Below are positions 1 to 8,297 of a stretch of 64,000 bases of DNA, in pieces. Each line of letters begins with the position of its first letter. The stretch's first letter is position 1. The stretch is from Marinisporobacter balticus (lineage in GTDB: Bacteria; Bacillota; Clostridia; Peptostreptococcales; Thermotaleaceae). Location: contig NZ_SLWV01000001.1 in the NCBI RefSeq assembly GCF_004345705.1, positions 186,001 to 250,000 of the forward strand. The letters run 5' to 3'. Below the pieces are notes generated by a model. That model was not told the DNA's origin and searched no databases. It saw only the letters and a program-made list of their open reading frames with translations. Both the position numbers and the translations under genes were made by a program.

Positions 1-210
1 CCCTTATTTTTACATTTTCATATTTTTACACAATTTTCTTTAATATTACACAAAATCACAATGTTCTTATTTCTCAGATACATTCTATACTATATCTATC
101 TTTTTTTCTACTGCTTTCAATAAAGATAGTAATTTTTAACCATATTCTAACATTTGATTTTTTGTACTTCCTTATATAGCTTTGCACCTTAAAAATTAAC
201 TTTTCGAATA

Positions 211-239
211 AAAAAAACAACCCTTTAGGTTGTTTTTTT
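211..239 (-). terminator. Terminator after codY
   Basis: A 12-bp stem (AAAAAAACAACC paired with GGTTGTTTTTTT, 5-nt loop) lies just past the codY stop and ends in a T run when read on the minus strand. The rest of 1-210 shows no gene; it is presumably the upstream region of the next operon. Confidence 0.85.
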
Positions 240-252
240 ATTTGAAAACATA

Positions 253-1032
253 TTATCTTTTTAATTTCTCTAGTTCATCAATTAATTTATTATTTAATAT
301 TCTAATATGTGTACCTTTCATTCCTAATGATCTTGATTCAATAACACCAGCACTTTCAAACTTTCTTAAAGCATTCACAATAACAGATCTTGTTATTCCT
401 ACTCTATCTGCAATTTTGCTTGCTACTAATAAACCTTCTGTTCCTTCAAGTTCCTCAAAAATATGTTCAACAGCTTCTAGTTCAGAATAAGAAAGTGTAC
501 CAATAGCCATTTGTACAACAGCTTTTTTTCTTGCTTCTTCTTCAATCACTTCACTTTTAGCTCTAAGTATTTCCATTCCTACAACAGTAGAACTATATTC
601 AGCCAATACCAAATCTTCATCTACAAACGCTTTATCATGTCTTGATAAAATCAATGTCCCTAATCTTTGTCCACTTCCATTTATAGGAACAATTGTAGTC
701 AATTTTTCAACACTTTCAACATCATACTTGAAAATCTTAAGAAATTCATCTCCTGTAACATTATACTTCGTATCTGTAATTTTTAATAATTCCTCATTAT
801 ATTCATCAGGAAACATTTTATTTCCCGTATCAGAATCAATAATAATAGGATTTTCTGAATGATCTATTAAGTGAACCCCTAAAACCTTCCCTCTTTTACT
901 CGCAACATATACATTAGAATCTAATACATTACTCAATGTTTTACACAATTCTCCAAATGATACAGGTACATTCCCTGACTGTTGAAGTATTTTATTTAAT
1001 TTTCTTGTTTTTTCCAATATTGAGATCGCCAT
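253..1032 (-). CDS. codY: GTP-sensing global transcriptional repressor CodY
   Basis: CodY is a cytoplasmic DNA-binding repressor that responds to GTP and branched-chain amino acids and controls nitrogen, peptide-uptake and stationary-phase genes. The 259-residue length is that of the family. Residues about 1-155 form the GAF effector domain, and residues about 204-245 the winged helix-turn-helix, with the hallmark IADRVGITRSVIVNAL. The start is an ATG preceded by AGGAGGA. It follows the hslU remnant and topA, in keeping with the usual Firmicute dprA-topA-...-hslU-codY order. A strong terminator ends the unit. Identification is secure; its targets here are not visible, since I found no clear copy of the CodY box. 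Confidence 0.97.
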   Translation of the reverse strand: MAISILEKTRKLNKILQQSGNVPVSFGELCKTLSNVLDSNVYVASKRGKVLGVHLIDHSENPIIIDSDTGNKMFPDEYNEELLKITDTKYNVTGDEFLKIFKYDVESVEKLTTIVPINGSGQRLGTLILSRHDKAFVDEDLVLAEYSSTVVGMEILRAKSEVIEEEARKKAVVQMAIGTLSYSELEAVEHIFEELEGTEGLLVASKIADRVGITRSVIVNALRKFESAGVIESRSLGMKGTHIRILNNKLIDELEKLKR

Positions 1033-1058
1033 TTGTATCCTCCTCGTAAACTTTTTTC

Positions 1059-1385
1059 TTATAGTATTATTTCATTCAACTCTCGATGCATAATCTTATC
1101 TTTTAATTTATTTTTTATATCTTCCCTATTAATGGTCACTTCTTCTTGCAAATCTATAATTTTAAAAGATAAATCTTTAAGAAATTTTTCTAAAACCGTA
1201 TGAAGTCTTCACGCACCAACATTTTCAGTTTTCCATTGATAAGAAATGTATAATTTGCTACTTTATCTATATCTTTTTCAGTAAAATGTATTTTTATTCC
1301 TTCTGATTCTAATAATACCTTGTACCGTTCAATCTATGCATTCTTTTGAAATATTTTTTCATATCCAAAACATTCGTTTCAACAG
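1059..1385 (-). pseudogene. hslU: Remnant of ATP-dependent protease ATPase HslU (C-terminal part)
   Basis: Minus-strand translation shows the C-terminal region of HslU broken at three points. One stretch reads FGYEKIFQKNA, then a TAG (1334-1336), then IERYKVLLESEGI. After a frame change near 1225-1235 it continues ENVGA, then TGA (1209-1211) in place of the arginine of the family motif GARRLHT, then RLHTVLEKFLKDLSF, ending at the TAA at 1059-1061, just before codY. The order matches HslU (alpha-helical segment, ENxGARRLHTVLE motif, C-terminal helix). The ATPase core and the partner hslV are absent. It is a decayed gene, not a functional short one. Confidence 0.85.
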
Positions 1386-1460
1386 ACCATGTGAAATGGT
1401 ATCATATTTTTAAAATTTAATCAACATTAAATTTAAAAATAATTGAATAATTTTGATTTA

Positions 1461-3533
1461 TCATACATTTTCTTCAACTCTTTTATATTTACACTCTTTA
1501 TCTGAACATTGTATAATTGTATCATTTTTCCTATTCTTTTTTACTAATAGTGATTCACATACTGGACATTTTTCAGCAATCGGTCGATTCCATACCATAA
1601 AATTGCATTTTGGAAAACTTCCACAGCCATAGAATACTCTTCCTTTTTTAGACCTTCTTTCTACGATATCTCCTCCGCAGCGTGGACATGCTATACCAAT
1701 TTTCTTTAAAAATGGTCTTGTATGCTGACATTCTGGATAGTTTGAACAAGCTAAAAACTTTCCATACTTCCCATACTTAATCACCATATTTTTTCCACAA
1801 TCTTCACATATTTCATCTGTCTCTTCTTCTATTAATTCAATTTTTTTTATTTCTTCCTCTGCATATTTCAATGTTTTATCAAAAGGCTTATAAAAATGAT
1901 CAATTACTTCAGCCCATTTTAATTGTTCTTCTTCAATTTTATCTAATTGTTCTTCAAGTTCAGCAGTAAAATGTTCATCCACAATATTTTTGAAATATTC
2001 TTTCAGTAAGTCTGTCACAATACTTCCTAATTCTGTAGGTTTTAGTGATTTCTTTTCCCTTTCTACGTATCCGCGGCTTAGGATTGTAGATATTATCGGT
2101 GCATATGTACTCGGCCTTCCTATATTTTTTTCTTCTAATTCTTTTACTAAAGAACTTTCTGTAAATCTTGCAGGCGGTTGTGTAAAATGTTGCTTTGATT
2201 CTATCTCTTCAGTATCTAGAATTTGCCCTTCATAAACCTCTGGAATTTCGTTATCTGTAACTGATGCATACGTATACACCTTTAAAAATCCATCAAAAAC
2301 CAATTTAGACCCAGATGCTTTAAATAAAAAACCATTATTTGTTAGATCTACTGAATACGTGTCATAAAGCGCATTTTTCATCTGACTTGCCAAAAACCTT
2401 TCCCAAATAAGCTTATATAATTGGTATTGCTCCTTTTTAAGAGAAGTTTTTATTTTTTCAGGATGTCTATCTATCGAAGTAGGTCTTATCGCTTCATGTG
2501 CATCTTGTGCTTCTTTCTTCGTTTTATATTTTTTCTCATGCTCACCAATGTATTTACTTGTGAAATTCTCTAAAATATAGTTTTTTGTATGTTCCTTTGC
2601 TTCACTTGAAACACGGGTTGAGTCTGTTCTTATATACGTAATTAAACCTACAGAACCCTCCCCTTCAATATCAATTCCTTCATAAAGTTGTTGCGCAATG
2701 ATCATAGTTTTTTTCGTCGTATACCCTAATCGATTTACCGCTTCTTGCTGTAAACTACTCGTAGTAAACGGAGGATATGGACTTCGTTTTTTCTCTTTTC
2801 TTTTTACATTTTCTACAATGAAAGATCCATTGTTCAACTTTTGTACAATATCTTCTACCAACTCTTTATGATCTAATTCCATTTTTTTAGCAACCGTACC
2901 GTAAAATTTTGCATCAAATCTTTCTTTTGTATTTTTACTAAATACAGTTGCAACAATGCTCCAATATTCTTGAGGTATAAAACTTTCTATTTCATTTTCT
3001 CTATCACATATAATCTTCGTCGCAACAGATTGAACTCTACCAGCACTTAGCCCTTTTCTAATTTTTCTCCATAACAATGGGCTAATGCTATATCCAACGA
3101 GCCTGTCTAGTATTCGTCTTGCTTGTTGCGCATCTACTAAACTTTTATTGATTTCCCTTGGATTTTTAACTGCATTTTTAATAGCATCCTTGGTAATCTC
3201 ATTAAATTCTATTCTACATGCTTCTTTTTCATTAATAGATAAAATATGCGCCAAATGCCATGAGATAGCTTCTCCCTCCCTATCAGGGTCAGTAGCAAGC
3301 AATATTTTTTTTACTTTTTTTACTTCTTTTTTTAACTCTTTTATAACAGGCCCTTTTCCTCTAATTGTTATATAATGTGGTTCATAGTTGTTTTCAACAT
3401 CTATTCCCATTTTACTTTTCGGTAAATCTCTTACGTGGCCAACGGAGGCAACAACTTTATAATTTTTGCCTAAAAACTTTCCAATTGTTTTGGCTTTGGC
3501 AGGAGATTCTACGATAACTAAAGATTTTGCCAC
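1461..3533 (-). CDS. topA: DNA topoisomerase I (type IA)
   Basis: TopA relaxes negatively supercoiled DNA through a 5'-phosphotyrosyl intermediate. Residues 3-120 are the TOPRIM domain (SLVIVESPAKAKTI; metal-binding TDPDREGE at 81-88). The catalytic tyrosine is Tyr300 in GLITYIRTDST. The C-terminus carries three four-cysteine zinc fingers (CEDC...C, CPRC...C, CPVC...C), typical of clostridial enzymes of about 690 residues. The start codon is GTG, eight bases after GGAGGTG. It lies downstream of dprA in the usual order. No terminator is obvious before the hslU remnant. Confidence 0.97.
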   Translation of the reverse strand: MAKSLVIVESPAKAKTIGKFLGKNYKVVASVGHVRDLPKSKMGIDVENNYEPHYITIRGKGPVIKELKKEVKKVKKILLATDPDREGEAISWHLAHILSINEKEACRIEFNEITKDAIKNAVKNPREINKSLVDAQQARRILDRLVGYSISPLLWRKIRKGLSAGRVQSVATKIICDRENEIESFIPQEYWSIVATVFSKNTKERFDAKFYGTVAKKMELDHKELVEDIVQKLNNGSFIVENVKRKEKKRSPYPPFTTSSLQQEAVNRLGYTTKKTMIIAQQLYEGIDIEGEGSVGLITYIRTDSTRVSSEAKEHTKNYILENFTSKYIGEHEKKYKTKKEAQDAHEAIRPTSIDRHPEKIKTSLKKEQYQLYKLIWERFLASQMKNALYDTYSVDLTNNGFLFKASGSKLVFDGFLKVYTYASVTDNEIPEVYEGQILDTEEIESKQHFTQPPARFTESSLVKELEEKNIGRPSTYAPIISTILSRGYVEREKKSLKPTELGSIVTDLLKEYFKNIVDEHFTAELEEQLDKIEEEQLKWAEVIDHFYKPFDKTLKYAEEEIKKIELIEEETDEICEDCGKNMVIKYGKYGKFLACSNYPECQHTRPFLKKIGIACPRCGGDIVERRSKKGRVFYGCGSFPKCNFMVWNRPIAEKCPVCESLLVKKNRKNDTIIQCSDKECKYKRVEENV

Positions 3534-3609
3534 AATTTCACCTCCATTTTTAAAAGCAATAGTAATTATATCAGAAAGCTTTTAAAATTTCAAAATATTA
3601 ATTCAAAAT

Positions 3610-4689
3610 TTATTTTAAGATTAACAATTTTCCTGGCAGTTGCTCTATTAATCCTTTTAATTGTAAAATTGTAATAACACTACTAATTTTTCCTACATTC
3701 CACCTTAATTGATTCATAAGTAGATCTGTATGAATAGGTTGATTTTTCAAAATTATATCATATACTTCTGATTCTAATTCACTCAAGTTTACCCTTTTCT
3801 CTTCTTGATCTTTACTTATTTCTATATGCAGTTCTTCTAAGACATCTTCTATATCTGTCACTAGTTTGGCACCATCTTTGATTAACTTATTCGTTCCACT
3901 ACTTAAAGGACTATTAATATTACCTGGTATAGCAAATACCTCCCGTCCTTGTTCTAGCGCAAATTCTGCAGTAATTAAAGACCCACTTTTGATGCTTGCT
4001 TCTACTACAATAACTCCTTTTGCCATGCCACTAATAATTCGATTTCTAGCAGGAAAATTTCCGGCTAACGGCTTGGTTCCTATATTGTATTCAGATAGAA
4101 TGGCTCCATTTTTTTCAATTTGTAGCATCAGATCATAATTTGATTTTGGATAACAAGTATCTAAACCACATCCTAAAATAGCAATGGTTCTTCCTCCATT
4201 TTCTAATGCCCCTTTATGCGCCATGGTATCTACCCCATATGCCATTCCACTAATCACAGTAATCCCTGCTTTCGCCAAATCCTTCCCCAACTGATAAGCT
4301 ACATATTTCCCATATGTAGAAGCTTTTCTTGCCCCTACTATTGCTACAGCTTCTACATCCTTGCTTACTATGCATCCCTTTTTATATAATATAAAAGGTG
4401 GGTCGTATATATTTTTTAAATTTTCTGGATATTCTTCATCTTCTCTTTCTAAAATATCTATATTTTGCTTTTTTATACCTTCTATTAGCGCATGTATTTT
4501 AAATGTTTCTCTGTTCTTTATTATGCTATGAACCATATTATGATTTATTCCTTTAAATTTATAGAGTTCCTCAACTGATATTTTAAATATTTTTTCAGCA
4601 CTCCCAAATATCTCTAATAATTTTTCTAAAGATTTGTGTCCAACACCTTTTAAGCTATGTAACCAAACTAAATAATCCTTCTCACGCAT
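3610..4689 (-). CDS. dprA: DNA-processing protein DprA (Smf)
   Basis: DprA binds incoming single-stranded DNA and loads RecA during transformation; many non-competent bacteria keep it. The N-terminal 60 residues hold a helix-hairpin-helix-like region (LHSLKGVGHKSLEKLL). The Rossmann-like domain shows VGARKASTYG (118-127) and the signature SGMAYGVD (147-154) followed by LGCGLDTCYP. The C-terminus has a winged-helix DprA domain. I chose the second in-frame ATG (4689), because AAGGATGGAG lies at a suitable distance; an ATG three codons upstream overlaps that site. The gene starts 16 bases after the yifB stop, so the two are co-transcribed. Confidence 0.95.
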   Translation of the reverse strand: MREKDYLVWLHSLKGVGHKSLEKLLEIFGSAEKIFKISVEELYKFKGINHNMVHSIIKNRETFKIHALIEGIKKQNIDILEREDEEYPENLKNIYDPPFILYKKGCIVSKDVEAVAIVGARKASTYGKYVAYQLGKDLAKAGITVISGMAYGVDTMAHKGALENGGRTIAILGCGLDTCYPKSNYDLMLQIEKNGAILSEYNIGTKPLAGNFPARNRIISGMAKGVIVVEASIKSGSLITAEFALEQGREVFAIPGNINSPLSSGTNKLIKDGAKLVTDIEDVLEELHIEISKDQEEKRVNLSELESEVYDIILKNQPIHTDLLMNQLRWNVGKISSVITILQLKGLIEQLPGKLLILK

Positions 4690-4704
4690 ACGCTCCATCC
4701 TTTA

Positions 4705-6240
4705 TTACAAATTCCAAAATTTTCTGTCTAAATTTCTGTATTGAATCGCTTCTGCAATATGAGCAGTCTCAATTTGGTCACAATCATTTAAATCTGCTAT
4801 TGTTCTGCTCACTTTTATGATTCTGTTATATGCTCTCGCACTTAATCCCAATTTATTAAAAGCATCCTCCATTAATAATTTTTCCTGATATCCTAGTTCA
4901 CAATATTTTTTTGTTAAATTTGGCGTAAGTTGTGCATTAAAGAAAATTTTATGATTTTTATATCTCTCCAGCTGATTTTTTCTTGCCCGATCCACATCTA
5001 CTTTCATTTGGGCAGATGTTTTGGATGTACAGTTTTTTGTTAATTCTTCATATTTAATTGGAAAGATTTCAATATGCATATCAATTCTATCTAATAATGG
5101 TCCTGAGATTTTTGATAAATATTTTTTAATTTGCATAGGTGTACAAGAACATGCATGTGATAAATCTCCATAATAACCGCACGGACATGGATTCATACTT
5201 GCCATTAAAACGAAATTCGATGGATATGTAAGGGTTGCATTTAGTCTTGATATGGTGACTACTTCATCTTCCATAGGTTGTCTTAACATTTCTAACACAC
5301 TTCGTTGAAATTCCGGAAGCTCGTCTAAAAATAAAACCCCGAAGTGCGCTAATGATACTTCCCCTGGTTTAGGTTTTCTTCCGCCGCCTACTAGCGCTGT
5401 ACTTGAAATCGTATGATGTGGCGAACGAAAAGGTCTTTCCTTTACCAAAGATGCATAATCCGATAATTCTCCCGCAACACTATAGATCTTTGTAACTTCC
5501 AACCTCTCTTCATATGTCATATCTGGGAGTATAGTTGGAAATCTACGAGCTAACATAGTTTTTCCCGAACCAGGTGGACCTATCATCATAATATTATGCC
5601 CTCCTGCTGCTGCAATTTGAAATGCTCTTTTTACCATTTCTTGTCCTACTACATCAGCAAAATCCTCATCATATCCACTGCTGCCTTTCCTAAGTATCCT
5701 TTTATCTGTTTTATAAGGTGCTACCATGCAATCTCCTTGAAAATATTTTATGATATCCTTTAAACTGTGAAAGGGATAAATTTCTATATCTTCAATCATG
5801 GCTGCTTCATCAGCATTAGATTTAGGCAATATAATTTTTTTAATCCCTTGATTTCTTAATGCAATCACAAGGGGTAATGCACCAGGAACTCTATTGAGAT
5901 TTCCATTCAATGATAGTTCTCCTATAAACGCAAATGATTCAATAGATATATTCTCAATCTGCTTGGATGCTTGTAGGATTCCTAAAGCCATGGGTAAATC
6001 AAAATAGGTTCCCTCTTTTTTTGTGTTTGCAGGAGCTAAATTAATGGTAATTCTTTTCATAGGAAACTCAAATCCTGAATTTTTAATTGCAGCACGAACA
6101 CGCTCCTTAGATTCTTTAACCGCTGTATCTGGAAGTCCTACTATATTTAAAGCTGGCAATCCATTTGAGATATCCACTTCTACTTCTGTAAGATTACCAT
6201 CTAATCCAGTTAATACACAACTATAGACTCTAGATAGCAA
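4705..6240 (-). CDS. YifB/ComM-family Mg-chelatase-like AAA+ ATPase
   Basis: This family includes ComM, a hexameric helicase that helps integrate donor DNA during transformation; its role outside competent species is less clear. Residues 1-170 form the Lon-protease-like S5 fold. Walker A is GPPGSGKT (221-228), and Walker B (LFLDELPEF) follows, with the Mg-chelatase signature region FRSPHHTIS. The four-cysteine MNPCPCGYYGD...CSC segment and a C-terminal helical domain are present. The length of 511 residues is normal. The start is TTG, seven bases after AAGGAGGTG. It is grouped with dprA. Confidence 0.94.
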   Translation of the reverse strand: MLSRVYSCVLTGLDGNLTEVEVDISNGLPALNIVGLPDTAVKESKERVRAAIKNSGFEFPMKRITINLAPANTKKEGTYFDLPMALGILQASKQIENISIESFAFIGELSLNGNLNRVPGALPLVIALRNQGIKKIILPKSNADEAAMIEDIEIYPFHSLKDIIKYFQGDCMVAPYKTDKRILRKGSSGYDEDFADVVGQEMVKRAFQIAAAGGHNIMMIGPPGSGKTMLARRFPTILPDMTYEERLEVTKIYSVAGELSDYASLVKERPFRSPHHTISSTALVGGGRKPKPGEVSLAHFGVLFLDELPEFQRSVLEMLRQPMEDEVVTISRLNATLTYPSNFVLMASMNPCPCGYYGDLSHACSCTPMQIKKYLSKISGPLLDRIDMHIEIFPIKYEELTKNCTSKTSAQMKVDVDRARKNQLERYKNHKIFFNAQLTPNLTKKYCELGYQEKLLMEDAFNKLGLSARAYNRIIKVSRTIADLNDCDQIETAHIAEAIQYRNLDRKFWNL

Positions 6241-6384
6241 AGAAGCACCTCCTTTAAGAAGAAATATTCAAAATTTATCATTTGATATATCTCTCTACTC
6301 AGCATATGCTAAGTTTCATTTTATAAACCCCTAAGTAGTCATAATAATACCCTTTCTTGATAAATATAAGTATTGCATTATTTA

Positions 6385-6744
6385 TTACATAATATTCTCT
6401 ATATGATTTACTTTAGGTGGTTTTAAAGGGTCAATCATTACTTCAATTGCATCAAATCTAAAATTACAATCTTTTAAATTTAAATTTTGAATATAATATT
6501 GGCCTACTCTCAATAGATGTGTTTTCTTGTTTCTATTAATTGCTTCTACCGGTCTCCCAAAAGATGTGTTTCTTCTTGTTTTCACTTCAACAAATACATA
6601 TGTATTATTTTTATAGACAATGAGATCGATCTCTCCAAATCTACATCTATAATTAGATCGGATAACTTTATAACACAATTTCCGTAAATATTCTGCAGCA
6701 ATTTTCTCTCCAAAAATACCTAAATCTCTTGTATTCTTATTCAT
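6385..6744 (-). CDS. YraN family endonuclease-like protein (UPF0102)
   Basis: A small protein of the UPF0102 family, related to Holliday-junction-resolvase-type nucleases; its cellular role is not settled. The putative catalytic core FGEIDLI (37-42) and VFVEVKTR (50-57) gives the acidic and lysine residues of a PD-(D/E)XK fold. Length 119 is typical. GAGGAAAG precedes the ATG. It stands upstream of yifB-dprA, as in many Firmicutes, with a 144-bp gap (6241-6384) in which I see no gene. Confidence 0.92.
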   Translation of the reverse strand: MNKNTRDLGIFGEKIAAEYLRKLCYKVIRSNYRCRFGEIDLIVYKNNTYVFVEVKTRRNTSFGRPVEAINRNKKTHLLRVGQYYIQNLNLKDCNFRFDAIEVMIDPLKPPKVNHIENIM

Positions 6745-7089
6745 TATTTCTTTCCTCGCTAAAACTTCTTCTCTATGATTTTATTTTAGTATTCTTTCAT
6801 TATTTTTTGTTTTTTATACTTCTACAAACATGTCTACAGTATATCATATCTATTTGAATTTTCTAAATTTTTATTATCTTTATTTAATTTTATCGAATTT
6901 TAGTAATTGTTTCGATTGTTATTTTTTTACAATATAATCTTTATTCACTAGAAGTTTCTCTTTTGCATCTTGTTCTTAGATAAACGCTATCTAGAGACCG
7001 CTGTCTACTAGGGTAATATATTCAAGCAATCTCATCATATGTTTTTATAATATGTACATGTTTACACCCGTTATGTAGGAGAAAAAATT
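6745..7089. other. Intergenic region with two small adjacent hairpins
   Basis: No gene was found in this 345-bp stretch. It contains a 6-bp stem with an AACGC loop (TAGATA/TATCTA, 6977-6993), followed directly by a second short stem (AGAC/GTCT, 6995-7006). They do not match a riboswitch class that I know. The rest is very AT-rich. Confidence 0.4.
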
Positions 7090-7164
7090 ATGAATCAAAG
7101 AAATCCAATGCTATCTTTATTAGCCCTTATTCTATTTATGATCAATCGTTTGCATCGTTTATAG
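7090..7164 (+). CDS. Putative 24-residue membrane micropeptide
   Basis: A short reading frame begins MNQRNPMLSLLALILFM and ends NRLHRL. An ATG follows GTAGGAGAAAA with good spacing. The peptide has one hydrophobic stretch (about residues 7-18) bounded by basic residues, like a small single-pass membrane peptide. It precedes two other micropeptide genes that look sporulation-linked, so it may belong to the same set. I do not recognise a family. Only the ribosome site, composition and context support it. Confidence 0.4.
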   Translation: MNQRNPMLSLLALILFMINRLHRL

Positions 7165-7186
7165 AATTATTTTAAAGAATAATGTA

Positions 7187-7213
7187 ACATAGTCCTACAA
7201 TCTGCATACTTTA
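7187..7213 (+). promoter_or_regulatory. Sigma-K-like promoter of first 39-residue peptide gene
   Basis: ACA (7187-7189), a 15-base spacer and CATACTTTA (7205-7213) fit the sigma-K pattern AC-N15/16-CATANNNTA. A near copy stands before the second peptide gene at 7508-7535, which supports the call. The sigma assignment is an inference from Bacillus subtilis consensus sequences. Confidence 0.45.
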
Positions 7214-7269
7214 TATTAGAACAACTAAAAAATCATTAAAAATATCAATTATAAAGGAGGCATAAATCA

Positions 7270-7389
7270 ATGGCTGATACTCAAGGAATTGGCGGTATCT
7301 TTGGTGGATGTGATAGCAGTTTATTATTCTTCTTCTTGCTATTAGTAGTATTATTCTGCGGTGGCTTAGGTGGCTATGGAAGATATTAA
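7270..7389 (+). CDS. Small glycine-rich hydrophobic peptide, likely sporulation-associated (copy 1)
   Basis: A 39-residue peptide with a polar N-terminus (MADTQGIGGIFGGCDSS), a hydrophobic core (LLFFFLLLVVLFC) and a Gly/Tyr-rich tail (GGYGRY). This layout recalls the YjcZ-type short sporulation proteins of Firmicutes, though I cannot show membership. AAAGGAGG stands upstream of the ATG. The neighbouring gene at 7590-7709 is a paralogue sharing MAD, IFGGCDSSLLFFFLLLV and the GRY end. A sigma-K-like promoter and a strong terminator flank the gene, so it is a single-gene unit. Confidence 0.7.
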   Translation: MADTQGIGGIFGGCDSSLLFFFLLLVVLFCGGLGGYGRY

Positions 7390-7400
7390 TGATAGCCTAA

Positions 7401-7427
7401 AAGAATTGGGTTTTCCCAATTCTTTTT
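7401..7427 (+). terminator. Terminator after first micropeptide gene
   Basis: AAGAATTGGG and CCCAATTCTT pair across a TTTT loop and run into a T tract. It lies 12 bases past the stop codon. Confidence 0.85.
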
Positions 7428-7507
7428 GCATATATTTTTTATTATATCAGTCATTCCTTAAATACCTTTATAATAATTTTTATAAAAATAAGTGTGCAAT
7501 CTATGTA

Positions 7508-7535
7508 ACATATGTCCTATATCTTGCATACTTTA
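7508..7535 (+). promoter_or_regulatory. Sigma-K-like promoter of second 39-residue peptide gene
   Basis: ACA (7508-7510), 16 bases, CATACTTTA (7527-7535). The whole block around it (GCATACTTTATATTAGA) repeats the sequence in front of the first copy, which suggests that promoter and gene were duplicated together. Confidence 0.45.
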
Positions 7536-7589
7536 TATTAGATAAAACAAAAATACATAAACTAGAAAAAAAAGGGGGGGGTAGTATAA

Positions 7590-7709
7590 ATGGCTGATAA
7601 GCAATGTGGAGGAATTGGCAGTATCTTTGGCGGATGTGACAGCAGTTTATTATTTTTCTTCTTATTGTTAGTAATATTGTTCTGCTGCCCTTACTATGGT
7701 CGCTATTAA
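7590..7709 (+). CDS. Small hydrophobic peptide, likely sporulation-associated (copy 2)
   Basis: A 39-residue paralogue of the peptide at 7270-7389: MADKQCGGIGSIFGGCDSS, then a phenylalanine/leucine core, then CCPYYGRY. It has one extra N-terminal cysteine and a CC pair at the end of the membrane segment. A GGGGGGG run about eight bases before the ATG acts as ribosome site. Same promoter type as copy 1. Tandem duplication is plain from the shared upstream and coding sequence. The function is unknown. Confidence 0.7.
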   Translation: MADKQCGGIGSIFGGCDSSLLFFFLLLVILFCCPYYGRY

Positions 7710-7719
7710 ACATAAAATA

Positions 7720-7743
7720 GAATTGGGCACCCTTGCCCAATTC
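7720..7743 (+). terminator. Hairpin after second micropeptide gene
   Basis: GAATTGGGC pairs with GCCCAATTC across six bases, ten bases past the stop. The T tract is weak. The stem resembles that behind copy 1. Confidence 0.6.
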
Positions 7744-7907
7744 TTCATACATAATTTTTTCACAAATCAGTTGTCTATTATATTTCCTTCTTTTATGACC
7801 AGAATTGTTTCTGGTCTTCTTACTTTTCATTCCATAGTTAATTTTCAACATAATATTTAAATTTATTTTATATTCTTTTATTTGAATAAAATAATTTCTC
7901 TGAGATT

Positions 7908-8189
7908 TCAGCATCTAATTTCGTTAAAAGTTTTATCTGATTTTTTCAAAATCCAATATCTTTTGCTTTTTACTTGTTTTGTTTCTACACCTTTAATAAG
8001 ATGTAGCATATTTCTGTTTTCTAAATTTCTTAAGTCCCTATGAAAGTTTCTTAATGCATAACTCGTATATATTTTTTTTGCTACAAGATATTCTATTACA
8101 TCTTTTGGCGTAGCTTCAACTTTATTATTTATTTTAAGCCATTCTTGCACATAATTGCTTACCAATCTGCTTTTCACTGTTAATCTCAT
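7908..8189 (-). CDS. Small putative winged-helix DNA-binding protein
   Basis: A 93-residue basic protein. The middle (KDVIEYLVAKK, then ALRNFHRDLRNLENRNML) and the end (QVKSKRYWIL) read like helix-turn-helix plus wing, though I cannot assign a family. GGAAAGGGTGAC stands before the ATG. It is divergent from nudC. A 14-bp inverted repeat (8226-8239 and 8284-8297) in the shared intergenic region could be its operator. It could also be an orphan of unknown role. Confidence 0.7.
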   Translation of the reverse strand: MRLTVKSRLVSNYVQEWLKINNKVEATPKDVIEYLVAKKIYTSYALRNFHRDLRNLENRNMLHLIKGVETKQVKSKRYWILKKSDKTFNEIRC

Positions 8190-8225
8190 AAATTGTCACC
8201 CTTTCCTTTCACCATTATACGACAT

Positions 8226-8297
8226 ATGAAAGGAAATTTCTACATATACATGTAATTATATCATTAAAAAGAATAAAATTGGTAAATTTCCTTTTAT
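8226..8297. promoter_or_regulatory. Spaced inverted repeat between the winged-helix gene and nudC
   Basis: ATGAAAGGAAATTT (8226-8239) and AAATTTCCTTTTAT (8284-8297) are inverted copies with 13 of 14 matches, 44 bases apart. The second arm runs into another short palindrome, TATGGCAT/ATGCCATA (8295-8316). The position in a divergent intergenic region suggests an operator pair; this is inference. Confidence 0.4.

Noticed and set aside
7501..7914. 137-codon minus-strand frame across the second micropeptide gene
   Set aside because: It lies antisense to a well-supported peptide gene and its terminator, has no ribosome site and a composition like translated AT-rich noncoding DNA.
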